Shown here piece by piece: positions 35,729-44,212 of a DNA stretch of 64,000 bases. The translations under genes were made by a program, and so were the position numbers. The first letter of the stretch is position 1. Every line of letters begins with the position of its first letter. The DNA is taken from positions 1 to 64,000 of the forward strand of contig NZ_JAGGKT010000013.1 in assembly GCF_017873965.1 (NCBI RefSeq). The letters are read 5' to 3'. Under the pieces are notes generated by a model. The model ran no database searches. It was not told the DNA's origin and saw nothing but the letters and a program-made list of their open reading frames with translations. Origin of the DNA: Ammoniphilus resinae. GTDB taxonomy: Bacteria; Bacillota; Bacilli; Aneurinibacillales; RAOX-1.

Positions 35729-36148
35729 TTATGTCTCGTTTTTGTTGTGCTCTGCAAGCGCAAGCATCTTCGTGACGCTTTTCAGCAAATCCCCTATATT
35801 TCTTCCACAATCAGGACAAAACTTCGTATCGATCGACACAATCTTTTCACAGGAGTCACATTGAACGTGATTCTTAAGATACAATACTTTACTTTTCATC
35901 ACCTGTAATTCGTTCAACGCAAATTGAATATTTTTCACTTGAAATTCAATAAAGTTTTGAGTCTCTAGGTTTTCCAATAACGGATCTTTAAATACCTTTT
36001 CACCCAACTCCTGGTACAGGCGTTCAACTTGCAATTCCTTTTTCTTAATCTGACTATTCACCTTATTGATCTCCAGGACGTCGTGGGATTTCCGTGTTGC
36101 CGTGTCAATGGTACCTTTCATCCTATTTAGAAACCTCATGCTAATCAC
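35729..36148 (-). CDS. Coiled-coil protein with C-terminal zinc ribbon
   Basis: About 139 residues. A helical part (residues about 20-95: NSQIKKKELQVERLYQELGEKVF) is followed by a zinc ribbon with C-x2-C (CDSC) and C-x2-C (CPDC), then a short tail. Proteins of this build are common in Firmicutes and of unknown role. GTG at 36148 is used because GGAGG ends 5 bases before it; the ATG at 36160 overlaps that site. It stands alone between two terminators. Confidence 0.8.
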   Translation of the reverse strand: MISMRFLNRMKGTIDTATRKSHDVLEINKVNSQIKKKELQVERLYQELGEKVFKDPLLENLETQNFIEFQVKNIQFALNELQVMKSKVLYLKNHVQCDSCEKIVSIDTKFCPDCGRNIGDLLKSVTKMLALAEHNKNET

Positions 36149-36276
36149 TACACCCTCCATCTATATGATGGTAATGCGTTTGATTGCAATATATGATGTG
36201 GGATAAGATCATAGAACCAAGAGAGGCAGGAACCCTTATAATAACAAGAAATTTCCCGCCAATTCCCAGCCCATAC

Positions 36277-36300
36277 AAAAAGGCCCTGTTAGGCAGGACC
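36277..36300 (-). terminator. Intrinsic terminator of the S1-domain gene
   Basis: On the minus strand GGTCCTG pairs with CAGGGCC around CCTAA and is followed by TTTTTG. Confidence 0.75.
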
Positions 36301-36313
36301 CTTATCCCCGGAA

Positions 36314-36739
36314 CTATTTCCTTTTTTCTCTTTTTCCTAGATCACTCATTCTATCTTCACTATTTTTCGCCCATTTTTTCATCATGGACTCAAAGTCTTC
36401 TTTGTGCCTGTTAGGCATAGCACCTTCTCTGCTGCCGCCGCGAGGTCCTGCATGAAACCCACGGTCGTCACGCTTTCTCGGAGGCCGGTTGTTCTGTTTG
36501 GGTTCTTCATCAATCCGCATGGTTAAAGAGATCTTCCCATCCGGCTTGATTTCTGTTACTTTCACACGAACTTGGTCATTAACCTTAAGGACCTGATTAA
36601 TATCTTCGACATACTGCGAGGATATTTGGGAAATGTGAACAAGCCCTTGCTTATTCTCACCGATGCTGACAAACGCACCAAAAGACTGTACACCAACAAC
36701 GGTACCTTCAATAATGTTACCAACCTCAATCGTACTCAA
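36314..36739 (-). CDS. S1-domain RNA-binding protein (YabR/YugI type)
   Basis: A 141-residue protein. Residues 1-75 are an S1 domain: EVGNIIEGTVVGVQSFGAFVSIGENKQGLVHISQIS and VNDQVRVKVTEIKPDGKISLTM. The tail is basic, proline/glycine/arginine-rich and disordered. Related proteins YabR and YugI (general stress protein 13) bind ribosomal or other RNA. TTG at 36739 after AGGGGG. No operon partner is evident. Confidence 0.9.
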   Translation of the reverse strand: MSTIEVGNIIEGTVVGVQSFGAFVSIGENKQGLVHISQISSQYVEDINQVLKVNDQVRVKVTEIKPDGKISLTMRIDEEPKQNNRPPRKRDDRGFHAGPRGGSREGAMPNRHKEDFESMMKKWAKNSEDRMSDLGKREKRK

Positions 36740-36856
36740 AAAATGTTCCCCCTAAATAAATATATACATTATGAATATACATCATATTGATTTTAAAATA
36801 AAGGGCAAGCCGAAGAAAAAAAGTGAAAAAGGAATAATATTACAGCTTTTCAGTCC

Positions 36857-37702
36857 TTATCGCTTCCCGATCGCTATTTTTTCACCCATTTTAACTGGTT
36901 GACCCGGGGTTAATTCATCGATCCAATCAATCTGCCCCTGTTCAAATACTAAAATAACCGTTGAACCAAATTCAAAATACCCGATTTCTTCACCTAGATT
37001 AATTGGCTTTCCTACCGGTAAAGATTCATGATGAACCACTCCGGCCTTCACATTCGTGGTCGCTCCCAGATGATAGGCAACACGCACACTCCCAACAATC
37101 GTTGCGCCAACCTTAACAACAGCAACCATTCCCATTTGTTCAGAGTCAATATAAGAAATGAGCCGTTCATTTTTGGCGAAGAGCCCCTTGACTGCGCGAA
37201 CACCAAAGGCGTTAACAGGAAACAACGTCCCCGGGATATAACTGCATTTTGTAATATACCCCTTAATTGGAGAATGTACGCGATGATAATCCTTGGGGCT
37301 CAGATAAACGGTAATAAACTTCCCTCCGTTAAAAGAAGCAGCCTCTTCTTTTGAAATGCCAAGCAAATCCCAAACTGAAAAGTAGACCCCTTTAGCTTGA
37401 ACAAGCAACCCCTCAGAAATCGTTCCGAAAGCAGCAATCATCCCGTCGGCAGGACTTACAACAGAACCCGGGTCAGCGGAAATAGGGCGAACCTCCGATT
37501 TTAACCGACGGGTAAAAAAGTCTGTCAGCGATTTAAATTCATTCAATTCTTTTTCCGATTCTGTCAATGAAATCTTATATTTTTTTGCAAATATAGGGAT
37601 AAACGCCTTACTGACTGAATGACGTGCCAGTTTCCCCACCAAACGCGAAAGGGAATGGGTTGGCATACATCTCATCAATTGATACAATAACCAATCTTTC
37701 AT
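36857..37702 (-). CDS. psd: Phosphatidylserine decarboxylase proenzyme
   Basis: A 281-residue enzyme that makes phosphatidylethanolamine from phosphatidylserine. The self-cleavage site is FGST in GYFEFGSTVILVF near residue 245, where the serine becomes the pyruvoyl group. Other family features are FFTRRLKSEVRPI, SPADG, YHRVHSPIKG (catalytic His) and GATIVGSV. I start it at ATG 37702 after GGAGGAAAAG; the frame stays open for 85 codons upstream but those are unlike the family. The gene for the synthase (pssA) is not in this window. Confidence 0.95.
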   Translation of the reverse strand: MKDWLLYQLMRCMPTHSLSRLVGKLARHSVSKAFIPIFAKKYKISLTESEKELNEFKSLTDFFTRRLKSEVRPISADPGSVVSPADGMIAAFGTISEGLLVQAKGVYFSVWDLLGISKEEAASFNGGKFITVYLSPKDYHRVHSPIKGYITKCSYIPGTLFPVNAFGVRAVKGLFAKNERLISYIDSEQMGMVAVVKVGATIVGSVRVAYHLGATTNVKAGVVHHESLPVGKPINLGEEIGYFEFGSTVILVFEQGQIDWIDELTPGQPVKMGEKIAIGKR

Positions 37703-37847
37703 CTTTTCCTCCATGCAATTGCGACAATCCATTAATATCCATTCTAACGCAGTCCTATGCGGAAAAAAAGTTAAAAAAGTCGGTGTGAAAAAAAAGCCTA
37801 TGGATGGTATACTCATATTTGTGATTAAACGAACTGAGGGAGAAACT

Positions 37848-38495
37848 ATGAGAAAAATATGGTTAGGCTTTTTAACCTTCCTTGTGGTTAGCACATTGCT
37901 TGTCGGATGCGGACAAGAGAAGGTAATGGATACGGATTTTATCCGTCTGCAAAACAAAGTGAATGATCTTGAAAACCACCAAAAACAAATGGAAGAAGAA
38001 CGGACCCTCTTAAATCAAAAAGTCACTGATATGGAAGAGTCCTTAAACCAGCAAAAAGAACAACTGGCAAAGATGCAAGGCCCAACATCCGAAAACAGTG
38101 AACAGCTACATCCTGTTGTCATCCAGGATGTTAAATTAACTTCTGAAAAGATGGACTCGCTAGGACGGGTCTGGGGTCCATTCAATCTCAATATTACGTT
38201 GTATAATGGAACAGATCACGATATTTCCGATTATGTGAATGCCTTGGTCTTAAAAGAAAACACGCAAACTCCTACAGAGGCGCCTAACATTAAAGAACTT
38301 GGGCAAAGGTTTGAAATTAAGGCTAAAGAGTCCAAAATTATTACCTTTAGCGACATTGAAATCGGAGATCCGTCCAAAAGGTTTAATATTGTGATTAAAT
38401 TGCTTGAACAACAACCGGAAACAGGAAATATTGGCGTACCGGGGAAAGTGACCTGGACAGAGGTTCCTTCTATTGTTTTTCCGCCAAAAAAATAA
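37848..38495 (+). CDS. Lipoprotein with coiled coil, unknown function
   Basis: A 215-residue secreted lipoprotein. Signal: basic MRKIW, hydrophobic FLTFLVVSTL, lipobox LVGC with the cysteine at about residue 21. Residues 30-85 are a coiled coil (QNKVNDLENHQKQMEEERTL), and the C-terminal part is a beta-rich domain (GPFNLNITLYNGTDHDISDYV) like those that interact with partners outside the membrane. ATG at 37848 follows GAGGGAG. No family name is clear. It is a single gene with a terminator. Confidence 0.82.
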   Translation: MRKIWLGFLTFLVVSTLLVGCGQEKVMDTDFIRLQNKVNDLENHQKQMEEERTLLNQKVTDMEESLNQQKEQLAKMQGPTSENSEQLHPVVIQDVKLTSEKMDSLGRVWGPFNLNITLYNGTDHDISDYVNALVLKENTQTPTEAPNIKELGQRFEIKAKESKIITFSDIEIGDPSKRFNIVIKLLEQQPETGNIGVPGKVTWTEVPSIVFPPKK

Positions 38496-38501
38496 GCAGA
38501 A

Positions 38502-38534
38502 AAATACCCCTTGCCATTTGGTATAGGGGTATTT
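38502..38534. terminator. Bidirectional terminator after the lipoprotein gene
   Basis: AAATACCCCT and GGGGTATTT form the stem of a hairpin between two convergent genes; the minus strand has the better T-run (TTTTT). Confidence 0.65.
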
Positions 38535-38733
38535 ACCAGCCAACAATTTTTTGATGTTTAGTCAGCTGCTTCACAAAATCGTAGTGAAAGTTGGCCTGCT
38601 GTTGGCTCACTTGAGATAAAATCCATCCCTTTCGGTTCATACTATCTAGTAATTCACTTGACAGCGTTGTTTTGGTCACAATCATATGATGTCCGCCCAT
38701 TCTTTTCCCGACTAAAAAAATTCCGTTCTCCAT
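38533..38733 (-). CDS. Small hypothetical protein, 66 residues
   Basis: Not recognised. A soluble, mildly basic protein (TTLSSELLDSMNRKGWILSQ, then FHYDFVKQLTKHQKIVGW). ATG at 38733 follows AGAGGTG. It is convergent with the lipoprotein gene and its stop overlaps the shared hairpin. The next 260 bases upstream hold nothing I can support. Confidence 0.6.
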   Translation of the reverse strand: MENGIFLVGKRMGGHHMIVTKTTLSSELLDSMNRKGWILSQVSQQQANFHYDFVKQLTKHQKIVGW

Positions 38734-38967
38734 TCTTCAACACCTCTGTCGTTTGGTTTGTGAGGCTTGTCCCTATATTCGTCATGTTTTTTTTGTAATC
38801 GCCAGATTTCCTTTCTGTATCTCTATTTTATAAAAGACCGCTACTCATTCCAACAGAAATCGTTCCTCTTCTTTCGACGATAATAAACAAATATTCTTAT
38901 GATTCAAACAACATATATGAGATTCTTGTCGTATTCCGTCAATTGCGCTATACGATTTTCCGACAGA

Positions 38968-38999
38968 AAAAAAGGAAGAGACCCCTCCCTTCCTTTTTA
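38968..38999 (-). terminator. Intrinsic terminator of the two-P-loop ATPase gene
   Basis: On the minus strand AAAGGAAG pairs with CTTCCTTT and runs into seven T. Confidence 0.8.
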
Positions 39000-39003
39000 T
39001 GAA

Positions 39004-40110
39004 TTATTCTGCCGCAGTAAATTGAGCAACCCTGTCGATTTCAGTTAAAATTTCATTTCTAATTTGATCCACTTTTGAAAAATCCATAGCACTCTTATAG
39101 TAGCTTTCCAGTTGGTCGTGCAGACTTTTCGCCTCAGCCAAATACCCCGTTCCCGCGTTCATATTTTTTCTGTAACGGGAGGAAATTTCTTTTAATTCAT
39201 TTGCATATTTTTCATCAGTTCCCGGCTTAATTGCTTTTTCATACATGTCAATAATTTCATCTGTTTCACGTACTGGATCATATTCATGGGGTGCTGTGCT
39301 ATCAAAAATAGCCACGCTCAATTCACGAACAATTACCATATCAAGGCTGTTTGGGTCGAATCCGCAGTGATAAATCTCTACATCAAATCCCAATTTTTCC
39401 GCCTTAGACGCTATTTTTTTCAACATCGTTGATTTACCAGACCCTGGCCTTCCTTTTATGAAATATCGTTTGGAAATATCTTCAGTTAAATTATTAATGA
39501 AGTCTTTTGGACCTTCCGGGGTTGCAGCACCAAGAAAACGATGGCGTACGTCCGGACTCTTATTTAACTTTTGGTCTTGAAAAATTGTCTGGATCATATC
39601 CTCTGTTGTATTATTTGCTGCGACAAAATCCATATTTTGAATGTAGATTCTTTCCCATTCATCATGGATCTTAAGTGCTTCAGCGAATGAAGCATACGCT
39701 TTTTGAAAAGCACGGCTGACTTCTTCATTTAATTCTTTAATCTCTTTCTTCCGTTCTATAAGTTTTGCCGAGTCCCAGGCCACCCCTAAGTTCACATATT
39801 CTTCCACAATCCCTGGAAGGTTAGGCTCAAGCACATGTGGTGCTGTTCCGTCGACAATCCCAAATTTCAGGCTATTGATGATGACCCCGTCGATCGATTG
39901 ATTATCTGATGCACAATGAATCAATTGAATATCGTATCCGCGGTTAACCATCTCCTTTGCGATTGCTTTCATCAAAAATGATTTCCCCGTTCCAGGACCA
40001 CCTTTCAGGATATACAAACGATCTAATCCCTTAAGCGCCGAATCAAATAGACTAAAGAATCCTTTTGCAGTGTTGCCTCCAGAGTAATAATTGGTGATTT
40101 TACCTATCAT
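39004..40110 (-). CDS. PRK06851-type protein with two P-loop NTPase domains
   Basis: A 368-residue soluble protein built of two repeats. Repeat one has Walker A GGPGTGKS at about residues 37-44 and HCASDNQSIDGVII; repeat two has Walker A GRPGSGKS at about 222-229 and HCGFDPNSLDMVIV. Both repeats continue with a similar DGTAPH or DSTAPH segment. The duplication and motifs match the uncharacterised PRK06851 family of spore-formers. Substrate and role are unknown. ATG at 40110 follows AAGGGG. Confidence 0.85.
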   Translation of the reverse strand: MIGKITNYYSGGNTAKGFFSLFDSALKGLDRLYILKGGPGTGKSFLMKAIAKEMVNRGYDIQLIHCASDNQSIDGVIINSLKFGIVDGTAPHVLEPNLPGIVEEYVNLGVAWDSAKLIERKKEIKELNEEVSRAFQKAYASFAEALKIHDEWERIYIQNMDFVAANNTTEDMIQTIFQDQKLNKSPDVRHRFLGAATPEGPKDFINNLTEDISKRYFIKGRPGSGKSTMLKKIASKAEKLGFDVEIYHCGFDPNSLDMVIVRELSVAIFDSTAPHEYDPVRETDEIIDMYEKAIKPGTDEKYANELKEISSRYRKNMNAGTGYLAEAKSLHDQLESYYKSAMDFSKVDQIRNEILTEIDRVAQFTAAE

Positions 40111-40208
40111 ACTACCTACCCCTTACGATCAAATTATCTTTCCCTTGTGTTTTACATCATATGAAAAAGGGAGGGCGTAGGTGTTTACCCAGAGGAGAGT
40201 TTGAGGGA

Positions 40209-40252
40209 ATAAAAAGAGAGCTTCTCACCACTCAATGTCGTTAAAGAAGCCC
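40209..40252 (-). terminator. Intrinsic terminator of the 197-residue gene
   Basis: On the minus strand GGCTTCT pairs with AGAAGCT around a loop of about 19 bases, followed by CTCTTTTTATT. Confidence 0.65.
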
Positions 40253-40277
40253 TGCTTTACAAATTAAGGTCTTTATT

Positions 40278-40871
40278 TTATTGCAAATGCTCATGCTCCA
40301 CATGACGAGTGATTTCCAGCATTTCTCCGTTTCCTTCAGCTTTCACAGAATTCGCAGTAGCAATAGCCTTAATTCCGGCACTTAGAAGAATATCTGTTCT
40401 AATCAACTCTGAAGCATCGTCAACCGGACTAAAATAGCAGGTTAGAGTTTCAGCACCATTTATCGTTTTAATGGAGACTTCCTCTAAATACCCCATAAAC
40501 TCCTGTCCTTCATTATAACGAATATAGAGCATATCATCCCGGTATTTCTCATCAATCATCCGTGCTAGTTCATCTGCCCGGGAATATTCCACTTCTATAT
40601 TCCCTAAGTGGGCAAAGGGAGCAAACTCATCTTCCCATAACAGATCATCAAGAAATAGTTGAAATTCGTGTTCTTCTAACTCAGTAAAGTCCCTTTTTCG
40701 GTACACATCCATGGCTTCATCGGAGAAGGAAACATCCACTAATTCCTCCCCGTTTTTCATCACGGTTATATCCAAAGCATTTGTTCCACTATTTCCGATT
40801 TTATAATCCCATTTTGTTAAATCATAAACAACTGAAGGGACCCCTCGTTTTACCTGTTTCTCAAATTGCAA
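40278..40871 (-). CDS. Hypothetical protein, 197 residues
   Basis: Not recognised. An acidic soluble protein (ELEEHEFQLFLDDLLWEDEFAPF) with strand-rich N- and C-terminal parts and no cysteine-metal motif, signal or membrane segment. TTG at 40871 is preceded by GAGGAGG. It follows the ATPase gene's promoter side by about 170 bases but is separated by its own terminator, so it is a single unit. The gap 40872-40971 shows no gene. Confidence 0.68.
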   Translation of the reverse strand: MQFEKQVKRGVPSVVYDLTKWDYKIGNSGTNALDITVMKNGEELVDVSFSDEAMDVYRKRDFTELEEHEFQLFLDDLLWEDEFAPFAHLGNIEVEYSRADELARMIDEKYRDDMLYIRYNEGQEFMGYLEEVSIKTINGAETLTCYFSPVDDASELIRTDILLSAGIKAIATANSVKAEGNGEMLEITRHVEHEHLQ

Positions 40872-40971
40872 TGGAATTACCTCCTCTCTGCTTCTCGCTT
40901 ATACCTAAGCTACACAGGACATATTTAAAGTAATCCCTTATAATTTTACCTACAAAAAAAAGAATATGTGC

Positions 40972-41003
40972 AAAAAAAAATGACTTCCTCGAAGAAGAAG
41001 TCA
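40972..41003 (-). terminator. Intrinsic terminator of the 107-residue gene
   Basis: TGACTTC (40981-40987) and GAAGTCA (40997-41003) pair, with nine A on the left that give a T-run on the minus strand. The stretch 41004-41148 between it and the gene is AT-rich and shows nothing else. Confidence 0.75.
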
Positions 41004-41148
41004 AAGATACTCTCAACCAACTATTTTGTTAGTTGTACATTAACAATAACATAACTTAGTAGAATTGTATAACAAAAAATATTACCAATCGACATATTTT
41101 TTACTGCTAGGAACGTTTAAGTTGATTCAAAGTAAGTTAAACTCAACA

Positions 41149-41472
41149 TTACGATTCCTCTTTACTATCTGAATCCGATTCCTCTTGATCCTGCTCACCA
41201 TCAAATTTCAAGGTCTCTCCACCCATATTAATATATACATATGGTTCATGGCTTGAATCCCCCGCAACTGATTGCTTTAAGCCATTAATGTAATGGGTAG
41301 TTATATCCAAGAAATTCTGCTTTTCACCTTCCTCATCGAGTTGTCCTAAAATGTAAATATCTCCACCCTCTTTATACATGTAGGACAAATAACCAACTGC
41401 CTTTCCTTTCATATCAATCACATTGAGGATCTCCCCATGTTCATTGCGAAATTGAGGTTCAAGATAGATCAT
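41149..41472 (-). CDS. Small acidic hypothetical protein, 107 residues
   Basis: Not recognised. Strand-rich N-terminal part (EILNVIDMKGKAVGYLSYMYKEGGDIYILGQL) and a highly acidic tail (EQDQEESDSDSKEES). ATG at 41472 follows GGGGATAAG. It lies between two terminators and is a single unit. Confidence 0.65.
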   Translation of the reverse strand: MIYLEPQFRNEHGEILNVIDMKGKAVGYLSYMYKEGGDIYILGQLDEEGEKQNFLDITTHYINGLKQSVAGDSSHEPYVYINMGGETLKFDGEQDQEESDSDSKEES

Positions 41473-41548
41473 AGCTTATCCCCATTTCATGGTGTATTTA
41501 ACTTTAGGTTTTGCTATTTTTTATTTTTTAATCTTCAACTGCAGGCAA

Positions 41549-41581
41549 AAAAGCTGCCCCCAACACTCTTTTAGAGGCAGC
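41549..41581 (-). terminator. Intrinsic terminator of the 109-residue gene
   Basis: GCTGCC and GGCAGC pair at the ends of a longer imperfect hairpin; the minus strand continues with TTTTTTG. Confidence 0.75.
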
Positions 41582-41588
41582 CTTAATT

Positions 41589-41918
41589 TTATTCTTTTGT
41601 AACCTTCTTAATTAATTCAATCATTTCTTGACTTTCTGCATCCATTTCTACATCGTAGTCACCAAAACTACCTTCACCCGCCCGAAAACGATCCAGTTTT
41701 CTATTCATATTTTTTTCATCTTGAGCATTTTTATCAAAAAGCCGCGTATAGAGGTCGGATTTCTTTAAAGAACTCCATTGTTTTGCAACAGGATCAGAGT
41801 TTTCTGCCATCCATTTGATACCTAAAAATATAAAAGGAGAGGATATCAGGAATGCTGTCCAAAGTCCTTGTCTAAAACCATCTCGGTGTCCTTGTTTAAA
41901 TCTGTTATTGGTAAACAA
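41589..41918 (-). CDS. Small membrane-associated hypothetical protein, 109 residues
   Basis: One hydrophobic helix near residues 19-36 (LWTAFLISSPFIFLGIKWM) and a charged C-terminal tail rich in Asp and Glu. TTG at 41918 is preceded by GGAAGGAG. It lies 55 bases downstream of the CotF-like gene on the same strand and may be expressed with it. No family recognised. Confidence 0.65.
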   Translation of the reverse strand: MFTNNRFKQGHRDGFRQGLWTAFLISSPFIFLGIKWMAENSDPVAKQWSSLKKSDLYTRLFDKNAQDEKNMNRKLDRFRAGEGSFGDYDVEMDAESQEMIELIKKVTKE

Positions 41919-41973
41919 AAAACTTTTCTCCTTCCTGCATATGCCGATTTTCCCTCCATGTCAGCCACCATCA

Positions 41974-42603
41974 TTACATCATCATAGGGTTGCCTGTGTA
42001 CGGCATTTGCCCTGACCTTGACTGCTGCATCATGGCTGTAGACATGTTACTTGGATAACCTTGATTCGCTGGTTGGTAGTGGTGCAACATTGTTTTGGCT
42101 GTATGGTCCTGTAAGGTTGGAACTTGATACCAGCCCTGCTGATTCATGTAGAGGAATATTTCATACCCTTGGTTACAACACGTGACAGACCCATTGATCA
42201 GCATCTGCCTAACATTAGGATCCGCACATTCAGTGGCCGCTGACATTTGGTTTTTTGCGGAATTTTTATGATTGCTGAGCATTGCACCGGCAATTTGCTT
42301 ATCAGAAAATCTCATCGTTGGCATAGAAGGCGATTCAGGTGATGGATTCCGTAAGCCATATTGAATATCTTGTGGTGAAACAGGAGTATTCCCCATTCTT
42401 TGAGATGGTGCTTGTTGATAATCATGGGTATAGGCTACAAGCTGATTATACGATTGAATCGCGGTTTGCATATGACGCTGAATCATTTGCCGCAAGGCAG
42501 GGTCCTGGGATTGTGTCATATAAAATGAGAAATGATCAAGCATACAAATCTTTTCGCTTAAAATCTCATGTACGGCAAGAGTCTCTGCTGCTCCGAAAGG
42601 CAT
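41974..42603 (-). CDS. CotF-family spore coat protein
   Basis: A 209-residue protein. The coat F domain is seen as ILSEKICMLDHFSFYMTQSQDPALRQMIQRHMQTAIQSYNQLVAY and again in part around the second half (TECADPNVRQMLINGSVTCCNQGYEIFLYMNQQGWY). The C-terminus is rich in Gln, Met, Pro and Gly, as in coat proteins. It would be made in the mother cell during sporulation. ATG at 42603 follows AAGGAGG. It starts 14 bases after the Hsp20 gene, so the two are cotranscribed. Confidence 0.85.
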   Translation of the reverse strand: MPFGAAETLAVHEILSEKICMLDHFSFYMTQSQDPALRQMIQRHMQTAIQSYNQLVAYTHDYQQAPSQRMGNTPVSPQDIQYGLRNPSPESPSMPTMRFSDKQIAGAMLSNHKNSAKNQMSAATECADPNVRQMLINGSVTCCNQGYEIFLYMNQQGWYQVPTLQDHTAKTMLHHYQPANQGYPSNMSTAMMQQSRSGQMPYTGNPMMM

Positions 42604-42617
42604 TTTCGTATTCCTCC

Positions 42618-43049
42618 TTAATGAAAATCAATCTTTACCTGTTTACCTTGTGTTAATTTTTGCTTTTTCATACGAATTTCTAGAACCCCGTTTTTATAAC
42701 TGGCCGTTGCCTTCTCCTCATCTACTTTCTCAGGAAGCTGAACCTCTCGATAAAAATTTCCAAAAAACCGTTCTGTCCGATGGTAACGATTGTCCCTCGT
42801 ATCTTCCGAAGCGCGTTGAATAATCCCAGTTATTGTTAAAGATCGTCCATTTAAATGAATATTAATATCATCCTGTTTCTCCAATCCGGGAATTTCACAT
42901 GACACAATCACTTCTTCAATCGTTTCATAAATATCGACAAGTGGACCTGTTCGATGAAAATATTCATTGTAAGGCTCCATTCCTAGGTTTTGTTCCACAG
43001 TTTGCCTAATTTGTGGATTGGGTTGAAAATTAGAAGGATGGATTAACAT
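42618..43049 (-). CDS. Hsp20/alpha-crystallin-family protein
   Basis: About 143 residues. The alpha-crystallin domain runs from about residue 40: VDIYETIEEVIVSCEIPGLEKQDDINIHLNGRSLTITG and the end motif YKNGVLEIRMKK (G-V-L-x-I). Such proteins hold unfolded proteins or, as with CotM, sit in the spore coat; linkage to a CotF gene favours the second. I use ATG 43049 after GGAGGT. The frame stays open upstream to 43163, but those codons cross a terminator and a repeat and are not family-like. Confidence 0.88.
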   Translation of the reverse strand: MLIHPSNFQPNPQIRQTVEQNLGMEPYNEYFHRTGPLVDIYETIEEVIVSCEIPGLEKQDDINIHLNGRSLTITGIIQRASEDTRDNRYHRTERFFGNFYREVQLPEKVDEEKATASYKNGVLEIRMKKQKLTQGKQVKIDFH

Positions 43050-43107
43050 GGGCATACCTCCGATGTAAAAAGTTATTTCTTCTAATACGGTTTCCCAATT
43101 GGAGAAG

Positions 43108-43139
43108 AAAAAAACAGACGATCTAAAAGGATCGTCTGT
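43108..43139 (-). terminator. Intrinsic terminator of pyrB
   Basis: ACAGACGATC (43114-43123) and GATCGTCTGT (43130-43139) are perfect 10-base arms; the minus strand ends in TTTTTTT. Confidence 0.9.
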
Positions 43140-43145
43140 ACTGTA

Positions 43146-43178
43146 TCTTCGAAAGGGCTTCAATAGAAGCTTTTCTTA
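43146..43178 (-). repeat. Stop-codon-linked short repeat, copy A (behind pyrB)
   Basis: Read on the minus strand, the element begins with TAAG at the pyrB stop and continues AAAAGCTTCTATTGAAGCC, then CTTTCGAAGA. It contains a small GCTTC-TATT-GAAGC hairpin. Copies B (54749-54784) and C (45581-45620) share most of these bases. Confidence 0.65.
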
Positions 43179-44126
43179 AATTTTTATGGTTTTCTTCACG
43201 AAGCCTTGTTTTTCAAAACACTTATGAATCAATGCCATCCGTACATAGAGTCCGTTCTGCGCTTGTCGGAAGTAAGCAGCCCTTGGATCAGTATCTACTT
43301 CGGTTGCAATTTCACCAGCCCGCGGCAGCGGATGCATAATAATCGCATCTTTTTTCATGAGCTTAAGTATGGAATTGTTGATGATATATTTTCCTTTGGC
43401 CTTCTCATATTCATCAAGCGATGGAAACCTTTCCTTCTGGATTCTCGTTTGATATAGAACATCCACTTTGGCTGCGACTTCTTCGAGATCATTGGTCTCC
43501 ACATATTCTACATGATTTACTTCCAAGAATTTTTTCACATAAGGAGGGATTAGGACATTCTCTGGCGCTGTGTAATAGATCTTAATCCCATTAAACCGAG
43601 AAAGCAAATAGGACAATGAATGAACGGTTCGACCGTAGGTCAAATCTCCGATCATCGCAATTTTCAGATCATCTACTTGGCCGAGTTCCTTTTGAATGGT
43701 ATAAATGTCAAGCAGTGCTTGGGTCGGATGTTCCCCCGCTCCGTCCCCTGCATTGATAATTGGCACAGTCGCCACAGCCGCTGCCCGTTCTGCAGCACCG
43801 ATCTCTGTATGACGCATCACAATCACATCGCTGTAGCCAGACACAATACGAATCGTATCTTCAAGGGTTTCCCCTTTTATTGCAGAAGAAAATTGCGCCG
43901 CATTCTCCGTCCCGATTACCTTTCCACCTAAGCGGCACATAGCAGACTCAAAGGATAAACGTGTCCTAGTACTCGGCTCAAAAAATAAAGTGGTCATGAC
44001 TTTCGTTTTATAACGGTCAGATCCACCGCTCGCTTCCACCTTTTCCATCTCTTCTGTCAGTTCAAAAAGCTCTTCTAAATTTGCACGGTCAAACTGTTTA
44101 GCCCCAATAATATGAAATTGATCCAC
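43176..44126 (-). CDS. pyrB: Aspartate carbamoyltransferase catalytic chain
   Basis: A 316-residue enzyme that joins carbamoyl phosphate and aspartate, the first committed step of pyrimidine synthesis. Motifs: FFEPSTRTRLSFESAM (carbamoyl-phosphate loop), DGAGEHPTQALLDIYTI (active-site H) and HPLPRAGEI. GTG at 44126 fits the AAAGGG site; an earlier GTG and ATG overlap it. The gene stands alone: no pyrR, pyrP, pyrC or pyrI nearby and no pyrR-type leader is visible. The end of the protein resembles enterobacterial more than B. subtilis chains, but I could not compare alignments. Confidence 0.94.
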   Translation of the reverse strand: MDQFHIIGAKQFDRANLEELFELTEEMEKVEASGGSDRYKTKVMTTLFFEPSTRTRLSFESAMCRLGGKVIGTENAAQFSSAIKGETLEDTIRIVSGYSDVIVMRHTEIGAAERAAAVATVPIINAGDGAGEHPTQALLDIYTIQKELGQVDDLKIAMIGDLTYGRTVHSLSYLLSRFNGIKIYYTAPENVLIPPYVKKFLEVNHVEYVETNDLEEVAAKVDVLYQTRIQKERFPSLDEYEKAKGKYIINNSILKLMKKDAIIMHPLPRAGEIATEVDTDPRAAYFRQAQNGLYVRMALIHKCFEKQGFVKKTIKI

Positions 44127-44212
44127 GTAAACCATCCCTTTCACAAAAATTCTTATCTATTTTATATCACAAAACGAATTATTGCCAATAAGATGCAGTT
44201 TTTTGTTCGGAT

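Noticed and set aside
37703-37957. Extended N-terminus of phosphatidylserine decarboxylase
   Set aside because: The extra 85 codons lie in the divergent promoter region and do not look like the family; GGAGG marks the ATG at 37702.
43050-43163. N-terminal extension of the Hsp20 protein by 38 residues
   Set aside because: Those codons cross the pyrB terminator and a short repeat; the ATG at 43049 has the ribosome binding site.
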